42,617 nt of DNA from Hungatella sp. Its GTDB lineage: Bacteria; Bacillota; Clostridia; Lachnospirales; Lachnospiraceae. The DNA lies in the NCBI GenBank assembly GCA_022796015.1, contig JAAWHU010000025.1, forward strand, positions 1 to 42,617. The letters run 5' to 3'. The position numbers and the translations under genes were made by a program. The notes under the pieces are model-generated. The model was given only the letters and a program-made list of their open reading frames with translations. It ran no database searches and was not told the origin of the DNA. Numbering within the stretch: the stretch's first letter is position 1; each line of letters begins with the position of its first letter. Shown in pieces: positions 8,193 to 15,006 of this stretch.

Positions 8193-9529
8193 ACGGCAAT
8201 GGACGGCTGAAGGATGTGAGAAGCTACCTGGATACCTGCCGTGAGCAGGTGCTTGCAGACTGGTTTGAGCTGATCCGCCATGTGAGCGTCAGCGAAACCG
8301 GCGAGGGTGTGGAAGAATGCTGCGGCTGGATTAAAGGGAAGATGGAGGAATTGGGAATTGCCGTAACCCGGTATCCGGTAAAGCCGGCTCCTGTTCTGGT
8401 GGGCCGCTACGGCACGGACCCAAAGAAGAAAACCATGCTCATCTATGCCCATTACGACGTGAAGCCTGCAGGAGACCGGGCTTTGTGGCGGACAGAACCC
8501 TTTGAACCTGTGATCCGGGAGGGAAAAGTTTATGCCAGAGGCAGCGCAGACAACAAATCTCCCCTCATGGCTCATCTGAAGGCTTTGGAGTATTATGTCA
8601 GGCAGAGGATGGAGGTTCCCGTGAACTTGATCTTTCTTTTTGAGGGAGATGAAGAATGCGGAAGCAGGGGGCTGCAGGAATTCCTGGAAGAGCACCGTGA
8701 GGAGCTGGCGGCGGATCTGGTATTTTTCAGTGATGGCCCCAAAGATCCCTGCGGTCTGCCCATCATTGCCCTGGGGGCAAAGGGAGATCTGACAGTACAT
8801 ATCACAGTGGAGACGATGAACAGGAATGTCCATGCCCGCTATGCGCCGGTTCTGCCCTCTGCGGCGTGGCAGCTGGTGGAGATTTTGGGCAGATGCAAGT
8901 GTGGGGATCAGGTGCTGATCCCTGGATTTACCCGGGGAATCCTGCCTCTCACAGAGAAGGAGCTTGAGATTATGGGGAAGCTTCCTGCCTCGGAGGAAAA
9001 CCTGAATGCTATCTATGAGGCAAAATCCTCCCATTACGGGGAAGAATTCTATCCCAGATTGTTGGGGCAGCCTACGTTTAATATCTGCTGGATCAAGACA
9101 GGAGCCAACGGAGTGGTTCCGGCCAAGGCAGAGGCCTTGATTGACTGCCGTCTGGTGCCCAATCAGGATCCCAAGGAGGTCTTTGCATGTATCAGGAATT
9201 ACATACAGTCCTTAGGGTATGAGAATGTGGCGGTGGAGTGCGGCGGGATCACCCAGCCCTCCAAGACCGATGTGACAACACCCTTTCTTCCGGTGATTGA
9301 GAAGATCTGCCGGGATATTTACGGAGAGTATGTAATCTATCCCTGCCGCCCTTCATCAGCTCCCGATTATCTGTGGACCAATATCCTAAAGCTTCCGGCT
9401 ATCCAGGTGCGCTGGAGCGATGCGGATTCCGACAACCATGCACCGAATGAACATTTGTCCATCCGGGAATATCTGGATGGAATTGCCCTCACCGTCTGCG
9501 CCATCCAGGCTGTAGGAGATGAAGGGTAA
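8189..9529 (+). CDS. M20-family metallo-dipeptidase (second of a tandem pair)
   Basis: 446 residues, alignable end to end with the preceding gene, including 'YAHYDVKP' (H88, D90), 'ARGSADNKSP' (D121), 'FEGDEECGS' (E155/E156), 'FSDGPKD' and C-terminal 'SDNHAPNEH'. All active-site residues are retained, so this is not a decaying copy. The start ATG overlaps the upstream TGA by 2 nt. Local gene duplication followed by divergence in substrate preference, or formation of a hetero-oligomer, are both possible. Cytoplasmic, no signal peptide. Confidence 0.9.
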   Translation: MNGNGRLKDVRSYLDTCREQVLADWFELIRHVSVSETGEGVEECCGWIKGKMEELGIAVTRYPVKPAPVLVGRYGTDPKKKTMLIYAHYDVKPAGDRALWRTEPFEPVIREGKVYARGSADNKSPLMAHLKALEYYVRQRMEVPVNLIFLFEGDEECGSRGLQEFLEEHREELAADLVFFSDGPKDPCGLPIIALGAKGDLTVHITVETMNRNVHARYAPVLPSAAWQLVEILGRCKCGDQVLIPGFTRGILPLTEKELEIMGKLPASEENLNAIYEAKSSHYGEEFYPRLLGQPTFNICWIKTGANGVVPAKAEALIDCRLVPNQDPKEVFACIRNYIQSLGYENVAVECGGITQPSKTDVTTPFLPVIEKICRDIYGEYVIYPCRPSSAPDYLWTNILKLPAIQVRWSDADSDNHAPNEHLSIREYLDGIALTVCAIQAVGDEG

Positions 9530-9552
9530 GGCCGGTTACAACATATGGTCAG

Positions 9553-9590
9553 ACTATTGAGCCAAGCTTTGTGTTTCGCAATTACCGAAG
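9553..9590. repeat. Possible interspersed intergenic element, copy 1
   Basis: A stretch containing AGCCAAG, TTTG, TTTC and CAATTA in fixed order resembles the intergenic stretch at 35316-35352; by eye 29 of 38 aligned positions agree. It lies just upstream of the zinc-ribbon gene. It may be a member of a dispersed repeat or a shared regulator site. Confidence 0.4.
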
Positions 9591-9619
9591 GGAAACGGGA
9601 AGAATAAGGGGAGAACACC

Positions 9620-11233
9620 ATGTACGAATGTCCGAACTGCGGGGGAAATCTGAAATTTGATATTTTGCGGCAGCAATTATCCTGTGATTACTGTGGTACT
9701 CAGGCGGATCCATACAGCTTTTATAAAGAAAAGGACGCCCAGGAGAAGGTATCCGGGGAGGAATACGAGGCAACGGTATTCACCTGCCCCCAGTGCGGAG
9801 GACAGATCGTCAGCGAGGATACGACGGCGGCGACCTTCTGCAGCTTTTGCGGGGCCTCCACCATACTGGACAGCCGTGTGGAAAAACAGCGGCGTCCCCA
9901 AATCATTGTCCCATTTACAAAGACAAAGGAGGACTGCCGGGCTTCTTACAAAAAGATGCTCCGGCGGGCTTTCTTTGCCCCGGGGGAACTGAAGGACGAA
10001 AGATTCATCGAAAAATTCAGGGGAATCTATATGCCCTACTGGGTCTATTCTTTTGAGAAAAAGGGTCCTGTTGCTTTTCCGGGAGAGAAAACCTACAGGA
10101 GGGGAAGCTACCTGATTACAGACCATTACAGGATAAGCTGTGAGCTCGAAGAGGCCTACAAGGGCCTGGCATATGATGCTTCCGCCTCCTTCTCGGACGC
10201 CTTAAGCGGTGCCATAGCCCCCTTTGACTTAAGAAAGGGAAAAGAGTTTGTTCCCTCCTTTTTAAGCGGCTTCTACGCAGATACCAGCGATGTGGAAAAG
10301 TATGTCTATCTCCAGGATGCACAGGATTTTGTGATTCGGGATGGAGGAAGCATCCTGGCAAGGAATCCGGTGTGCAGAAAGTATCATGCAGGACAGGGGA
10401 ATGGGGAATATGCCTTTCGCAGTGCACTGCGCCCCTCATCAAGGAACGTGGAGCTTGCCATGGTTCCGGTCTGGTTTTTGTCCTATCGAAAGGGGGACAG
10501 GGTCAGCTATGCGGTGGTAAACGGCCAGACGGGGAAGGCAGCCGCCCATCTTCCCGTGGATATGAAACGGTACGGCATCGGCTCCTTTCTTCTGGCAGCC
10601 CCTCTCTTTTTCCTTCTGAATCTGTTTCTGACCATTACGCCGGGAACACTTCTGTTTCTTTCCATGGTTTTGGCTGTTCTTTGTATGGGTATCTCCAACA
10701 GCCAGATGACCCATATTCTGGAAAGAGAGCCGGGTGAGGATCGCAAGGACCTTGCTTTTGAGAGACATGCTTGGGGAGGCGGCAGCTTCGGGAAGGCTGC
10801 TGCCATGGTGGGGCTGTTTTACATGACGGCCCTGCTGCCTTCCGCATTCCTCCATCTCAGAATCATGAGGGGAGTAGGGGGAGCAGGACGGGAGATGGCC
10901 CTGGTGTTTTTGAATATCCTTATGTTTCTTGGCTTCAGCCTGGCAGTGACTGTAATAAGCGGCAGACAGGGAAGGCGGCGTGGGAGGAAGCCTTTTGGAG
11001 GCGGATGCTGGAAAGAAAAATGGCCGGTTCTGAAAAAGCCTATGGCAGGGATCCTGGCTGCCGTGATCATTCTGATTCTGGACCCAGTCTCCGACTGGTT
11101 CTATTACATAGGGGCCTTGGTATCCATGGCCATGGTTTGCTGGTCTTTTCTGGATATTATCAGGCAGCACAATCTGCTGGCCACACAGAGACTGCCTCAT
11201 CTGGGCAGACGAGGAGGCGATGAGAGTGAGTAA
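9620..11233 (+). CDS. Double zinc-ribbon integral membrane protein
   Basis: A 537-residue protein of unknown function. Two N-terminal TFIIB-type zinc ribbons are unmistakable: C4/C7/C22/C25 and C56/C59/C74/C77, both CxxC-x14-CxxC. A soluble middle domain with 'FRGIYMPYWVYSFE' (about 130-145) follows, then hydrophobic segments near 317-353, 393-413, 425-446 and 475-513. The same architecture recurs in Clostridia beside TPM-domain proteins, as here: the stop overlaps the start of a TPM gene by 14 nt. The pairing suggests a membrane-associated quality-control or envelope-stress role, but this is inference. Cytoplasmic ribbons could bind protein or nucleic acid. Confidence 0.75.
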   Translation: MYECPNCGGNLKFDILRQQLSCDYCGTQADPYSFYKEKDAQEKVSGEEYEATVFTCPQCGGQIVSEDTTAATFCSFCGASTILDSRVEKQRRPQIIVPFTKTKEDCRASYKKMLRRAFFAPGELKDERFIEKFRGIYMPYWVYSFEKKGPVAFPGEKTYRRGSYLITDHYRISCELEEAYKGLAYDASASFSDALSGAIAPFDLRKGKEFVPSFLSGFYADTSDVEKYVYLQDAQDFVIRDGGSILARNPVCRKYHAGQGNGEYAFRSALRPSSRNVELAMVPVWFLSYRKGDRVSYAVVNGQTGKAAAHLPVDMKRYGIGSFLLAAPLFFLLNLFLTITPGTLLFLSMVLAVLCMGISNSQMTHILEREPGEDRKDLAFERHAWGGGSFGKAAAMVGLFYMTALLPSAFLHLRIMRGVGGAGREMALVFLNILMFLGFSLAVTVISGRQGRRRGRKPFGGGCWKEKWPVLKKPMAGILAAVIILILDPVSDWFYYIGALVSMAMVCWSFLDIIRQHNLLATQRLPHLGRRGGDESE

Positions 11234-12044
11234 AGGTTACGGCATAAAGGGATGCAGGGCAGTATGGCTCAAGATCCTGGCAGTCTTAATGATCCTGGTG
11301 TCTGCAGGCATAGTTCCATGCTTCGGGCAGGAGCCGGAAGGGTATGTGAATCCGGATACGGGTTATGAGGTGGTGGTGGAGGATGGGGCAGAGCTTCTGA
11401 GCAAGGAGGAGAAAGAGGAACTGTCTAAAGCCATGAAGGAGGTTACAGCTTACGGACATGCCGCCTTTGTGTCCGTGGATGTCAACGGGCGTTCCACAGA
11501 GAGTTTTGCCAGAACCTGCTACCGGGACTTGTTCGACACAGACAGCGGTACGCTGTTTGTCATTGACATGGATCAGCGCAATATCTGGATTCACAGTGAT
11601 GGGGCCGTCTATGAGGTGATCACCACGGTCTATGCCAATACCATAACAGACAATGTGTACCGCTATGCATCCAAGGGGGATTATTATGGATGTGCCTCAG
11701 AGGCTTTTCGCCAAATCCATGAACTCTTAAGAGGCAGGAGAATCGCCCAGCCTATGAAATATATAAGCAATGCCCTTCTGGCACTGATCCTTGCCCTCCT
11801 GGTTAATTACGGCCTGGTGATCGGTTTTACCAGGCTGCGTAAGCCGAAAAAAGAGGAGATTCTGGCAAGCATCCACAGAAGATTTGACTACAGAAATCTT
11901 CATGCCGTTTATACTCACCAGACAAAGATCTATGACCCGGTCTCTGGGGGAAGCAGCGGAGGGGGAAGCAGCAGCGGCGGAGGCGGAGGGAGCAGCAGTG
12001 GCGGAGGCGGAGGAAGCGGCGGAGGCGGGGGCCACAGCTTTTAG
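11220..12044 (+). CDS. TPM-domain (YgcG-like) membrane protein with Gly/Ser-rich tail
   Basis: 274 residues. A signal/TM segment (about 14-36) is followed by a TPM domain (about 42-170; 'YVNPDTGYEVVVEDGAELLS' start, 'GTLFVIDMDQRNIWI' core), a second TM (about 180-202) and a C-terminal tail of Gly and Ser from about 242 ending GGHSF, the characteristic end of YgcG-type proteins. TPM domains occur in the photosystem II assembly factor Psb32 and in bacterial envelope proteins; some have phosphatase activity. The ATG at 11220 has its GAGGAGG only 2 nt upstream; GTG 11226 would have better spacing, so the start may be two codons later. Overlaps and is coupled to the zinc-ribbon gene. Confidence 0.8.
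   Translation: MRVSKGYGIKGCRAVWLKILAVLMILVSAGIVPCFGQEPEGYVNPDTGYEVVVEDGAELLSKEEKEELSKAMKEVTAYGHAAFVSVDVNGRSTESFARTCYRDLFDTDSGTLFVIDMDQRNIWIHSDGAVYEVITTVYANTITDNVYRYASKGDYYGCASEAFRQIHELLRGRRIAQPMKYISNALLALILALLVNYGLVIGFTRLRKPKKEEILASIHRRFDYRNLHAVYTHQTKIYDPVSGGSSGGGSSSGGGGGSSSGGGGGSGGGGGHSF
11946..12041 (+). repeat. GGA/GGC-rich low-complexity tract coding for Gly/Ser tail
   Basis: Imperfect tandem units of AGC and GGC/GGA codons (such as AGCAGCGGCGGAGGCGGA) encode the Ser-Gly tail of the TPM protein. Such tracts are prone to slippage, so tail length probably varies among strains. Confidence 0.75.
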
Positions 12045-12080
12045 CGAAAAAGGAGATCAAAGAGAAGAGGAGGAAGGACT

Positions 12081-13058
12081 ATGAAGCTGGGGATTTTAGG
12101 AACCGGAATGATCGTAAAGTCTGTATTGGAGCTTATCAAGGATTTGGAGCTGGAGGAGGTGTCTATTCTGGGAAGGGAGGCTTCCCGGGAAAAGACGGAA
12201 GGGTTGGTAAGGCAGTATCATCTGAAAAGGGCATTTTATGATTATGAGGAACTTTTAGCATCTGATATTGATACGGTCTATGTGGCTTTGCCTAATGACC
12301 TGCACTTCCCCTTTGCCAAAAAGGCTCTGGAAACGGGAAAGCATGTGATGATAGAAAAGCCTATTACATCCAACGGAAGGGAGCTGGAGGAGCTGATTGC
12401 TGTGGCAAAGTCCCGGGGCCTCATGATATTTGAGGCAATGAATGTCCATCATCTGCCTGTTTTTTTAGGATTAAAGAGGGACATTGAAAAATTGGGGAAC
12501 ATTAAGATCGTATCCTTTAACTACAGTCAATATTCCTCCCGCTATGACGCCTTCAAGGAGGGAACCATTCTTCCGGCCTTTGACTGTCACAAATCCGGCG
12601 GGGCCCTGATGGATATCAATATTTATAATGTCCATGGGCTCGTAGGGCTTTTCGGCCTGCCAAAGGCTGCCCGGTATCATGCCAATATAGAGAAAGGGAT
12701 TGATACCAGCGGGATCATGGTGTATGACTACGGAACCTTTCAGGCAGTGAGTATCGGGGCAAAGGACTGTAAGGCGCCGGTTTGCTCCACCATCCAGGGT
12801 GACCTTGGAGCCATTGTCATGGAGAAGCCGGTGAGCCAGATGACGGAGTACAAGATTCTCTACAACGATGGAAGGGAAGAGCTGCGGCAGTTCGGACAGG
12901 AAAAGCACCGTCTGTACTATGAGTTTGCGGAATTCATCCGGATGGTGGAGGAGAAGGACTATGAAAGGCAGGAGGAGCTTCTGAAGCTGAGCCTGGATAT
13001 TATAAAGCTGATGACAAAGGCCAGGATGGAGGAAGGGATTGTCTTTGACTGCGATTAA
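12081..13058 (+). CDS. Gfo/Idh/MocA-family NAD(P)-dependent oxidoreductase
   Basis: 325 residues. The N-terminal Rossmann fold shows 'GILGTGMIV', the family signature 'GKHVMIEKPI' with the catalytic-site Glu-Lys-Pro at about 93-95, and 'VALPNDLHFPFAKKALE'. The C-terminal half is the alpha/beta substrate domain, with 'DCHKSGGALMDINIYNVHGL' carrying the usual D/H catalytic cluster. Members oxidise or reduce sugars, inositols and related alcohols using NAD(P). It starts 36 nt after the TPM gene behind AGGAGGAAGG, so it is probably co-transcribed, although no functional link to TPM or zinc-ribbon proteins is known to me. Substrate unassigned. Confidence 0.88.
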   Translation: MKLGILGTGMIVKSVLELIKDLELEEVSILGREASREKTEGLVRQYHLKRAFYDYEELLASDIDTVYVALPNDLHFPFAKKALETGKHVMIEKPITSNGRELEELIAVAKSRGLMIFEAMNVHHLPVFLGLKRDIEKLGNIKIVSFNYSQYSSRYDAFKEGTILPAFDCHKSGGALMDINIYNVHGLVGLFGLPKAARYHANIEKGIDTSGIMVYDYGTFQAVSIGAKDCKAPVCSTIQGDLGAIVMEKPVSQMTEYKILYNDGREELRQFGQEKHRLYYEFAEFIRMVEEKDYERQEELLKLSLDIIKLMTKARMEEGIVFDCD

Positions 13059-13091
13059 TTAACGCAGCCCAAAAGAAAAAAGGGATTACTC

Positions 13092-13143
13092 TTGATAATA
13101 GTATGATTTCGTACTACAATATGCGGTACGAAATCATACTATT
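13092..13143 (+). promoter_or_regulatory. MarR-operon promoter embedded in a perfect 18-bp inverted repeat
   Basis: TTGATA (13092-13097), 17-bp spacer, TACAAT (13115-13120). Arms 13097-13114 and 13126-13143 are exact reverse complements over 18 bp with an 11-nt centre that contains the -10 box. Each arm also holds its own imperfect dyad (first: TAGTATGATTTCGTACTA at 13099-13116; second at 13124-13141), so two MarR dimers could occupy the spacer and the start region. Transcription starting near 13127 would copy only the second arm, so this acts as DNA operator rather than an RNA hairpin in that transcript. Repressor identity is inferred from position. Confidence 0.85.
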
Positions 13144-13180
13144 TTTGTGTCAGGAAAACATGCCTTACAGGAGGAGCAGG

Positions 13181-13633
13181 ATGAAGACCACAATTTCCAA
13201 GGAGCTGAAGCGGTACAATTATTTATTTGGAGAGACAGGAGCCGTTTATCATGAGATCTATCTGAAACTGGGTATGTCGGACAGCGCCATAAACATTCTC
13301 TATACCATTTTGGAAAAGGGGGACAGGTGTATGCTCCAGAATATCTGCCGCTGTACGGGACTGAGCAAGCAGACGGTGAACTCCGCCCTTAGAAAGCTGG
13401 AAGGCGAAGGTATGGTCTGCCTGGAGAAGGCTGGTTCCAAACACAAGATGGTCTGCCTTACAGAGGCAGGGAAGGTATTGGCTGAGAAAACGGCGGGAAA
13501 GGTTCTGGAAGCAGAGGACGAGATTTTTGCCTCCTGGCCTAAGGAGGATGTGGAAAAGTATCTGGAATTGACAGAAACTTATCTGCTGGCCTTAAAAGAG
13601 AAAGCAGAGAACATAGGAGGAACGGAAGAATGA
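13181..13633 (+). CDS. MarR-family transcriptional regulator
   Basis: A 150-residue winged-helix repressor. The wHTH is clear: 'LQNICRCTGLSKQTVNSALRKLEGEGMVC' region (read in parts, about 48-78) with the wing 'KAGSKHKMVCLTEAGK'. I start at ATG 13181, 5 nt after AGGAGGAGC at 13169-13176; the longer reading from 13103 would begin inside the promoter's inverted repeat, upstream of the predicted transcription start. First gene of an operon with a MATE exporter (ATGA overlap) and two ABC exporter halves. By analogy with MarR/efflux pairs, it most likely represses this operon until it binds a toxic ligand. Confidence 0.9.
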   Translation: MKTTISKELKRYNYLFGETGAVYHEIYLKLGMSDSAINILYTILEKGDRCMLQNICRCTGLSKQTVNSALRKLEGEGMVCLEKAGSKHKMVCLTEAGKVLAEKTAGKVLEAEDEIFASWPKEDVEKYLELTETYLLALKEKAENIGGTEE

Positions 13634-14955
13634 TTCAATTATCCGATCATTTTGAATATAAGCGTTTGCTGCGCTTTACCATGCCATCCATAATTATGCT
13701 GGTGTTTACATCAATCTACAGCGTGGTAGATGGATTTTTTGTGTCCAACTTTGTGGGTAAGACGCCATTTGCCGCCGTGAATTTTATTATGCCTCTTCTG
13801 ATAATTCTGGGGTGTGTGGGCTTTATGCTCGGTACAGGGGGAGGGGCCCTTATTGCACTGACCCTGGGCCAGGGTAAGAGAGAGAAGGCCAACGAACTGT
13901 TTTCCCTGGTGGTTTACGGAGCTTTGGCAGCCGGTATTGTTCTGGCTGTCTTCGGCATGACCTTCATTCGTCCGCTGGCTGTTCTTATGGGGGCGGAGGG
14001 AGAACTTCTGGAGAACAGTGTTTTGTATGGAAGGATTATCCTGGCAGCGCTGCCTTTCTATGTTCTTCAGTATGAGTTCCAGTGTCTCTTCGCCGTTGCC
14101 GAGAAGCCGAAGCTGGGACTGTATATTACGGCTGTATCAGGACTTGCCAATATGGTTCTTGACGCAGTATTTGTGGCCGGATTCTGCTGGGGGCTGCCGG
14201 GTGCGGCCCTGGCTACAGCCTTCAGCCAGTTTATGGGAGGAGTGATTCCTCTGATCTATTTTGGATGCAGAAACTCCAGCCCTCTGCGCCTGGGAAGATG
14301 CAGATTTGACGGAAGGGCTCTTCTTAAGGCCTGCGCCAACGGTTCTTCCGAGCTTATGAGCAATATTTCTTCCTCTGTGGTGGGGATGCTCTACAATATA
14401 CAGTTGATTCGGTATGCCGGAGAGAACGGTGTGGCGGCTTACGGAGTGTTAATGTATGTAAGCATGGTGTTTCAGGCTGTCTTTATCGGTTACTCTGTGG
14501 GAGGAGCGCCGGTAATAGCCTATCATTACGGAGCCGGGAATTATGGGGAGCTGAAAAGTCTCCGTCAAAAAGGGCTGGTGCTTATCGGTATTTTTTCCGC
14601 CCTCATGTTCGGGGCGGGACAGGTGCTGGCCCGGCCTCTTTCCTACATATTTGTGGGCTATGATGAAGAGCTTTTGGAGATGACGGTTCATGGGTTTTTC
14701 ATTTTTTCCTTTTCCTTTCTCCTGTCGGGTATTTCCATTTTCGGCTCCTCCTTTTTTACCGCCCTAAACGACGGAGTGACCTCGGCGCTCATATCCTTTT
14801 TCCGTACTCTGGTGTTTCAGTGTGCCATGGTGATTCTGTTCCCGCTGCTATGGGGGATTGAGGGAATCTGGCTGTCTGTTGCGGCGGCGGAGCTTCTGGC
14901 AGCGGCGGTGACGGTATTATTTTTGGTGGGAAAACAGAAAAGGTATCATTATTAA
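13630..14955 (+). CDS. MATE-family multidrug efflux transporter
   Basis: 441 residues with about 12 hydrophobic helices. Features of the MATE family are 'LLRFTMPSIIMLVFTSIYSVVDGFFVSNFVG' (in parts) at the N-terminus, 'GGGALIALTLGQG', and the repeated half 'GYSVGGAPVIAYHYGAGNY' around residue 290-310. MATE proteins export cationic drugs or metabolites in exchange for Na+ or H+. The start ATG overlaps the MarR stop by 2 nt, so translation is coupled to the repressor. With the ABC pair downstream, the operon encodes two independent efflux modes under one regulator. Confidence 0.92.
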   Translation: MIQLSDHFEYKRLLRFTMPSIIMLVFTSIYSVVDGFFVSNFVGKTPFAAVNFIMPLLIILGCVGFMLGTGGGALIALTLGQGKREKANELFSLVVYGALAAGIVLAVFGMTFIRPLAVLMGAEGELLENSVLYGRIILAALPFYVLQYEFQCLFAVAEKPKLGLYITAVSGLANMVLDAVFVAGFCWGLPGAALATAFSQFMGGVIPLIYFGCRNSSPLRLGRCRFDGRALLKACANGSSELMSNISSSVVGMLYNIQLIRYAGENGVAAYGVLMYVSMVFQAVFIGYSVGGAPVIAYHYGAGNYGELKSLRQKGLVLIGIFSALMFGAGQVLARPLSYIFVGYDEELLEMTVHGFFIFSFSFLLSGISIFGSSFFTALNDGVTSALISFFRTLVFQCAMVILFPLLWGIEGIWLSVAAAELLAAAVTVLFLVGKQKRYHY

Positions 14956-14961
14956 GAGAGT

Positions 14962-14991
14962 TTGTGTTATACTGGCTGAAAAGATTATAAA
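14962..14991 (+). promoter_or_regulatory. Possible secondary promoter before the ABC exporter genes
   Basis: TTGTGT at 14962-14967, 18-bp spacer, TATAAA at 14986-14991, located just after the MATE stop. Moderate match; it would allow ABC expression independent of the MarR promoter. Confidence 0.3.
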
Positions 14992-15006
14992 ATTGAGGTG
15001 ATGGCC

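Noticed and set aside
8120..9034. 304-codon minus-strand frame over the second M20 gene
   Set aside because: Antisense to active-site motifs of a well-formed peptidase; composition rich in His, Cys and Arg, typical of shadow frames.
10439..11200. 253-codon minus-strand frame over the zinc-ribbon gene
   Set aside because: Opposes membrane helices of the real gene, with Pro/His/Gln-rich nonsense-like composition and no start signal.
13103..13180. 26-codon extension of the MarR protein
   Set aside because: Begins inside the operator repeat, upstream of the expected transcription start, without a ribosome site.
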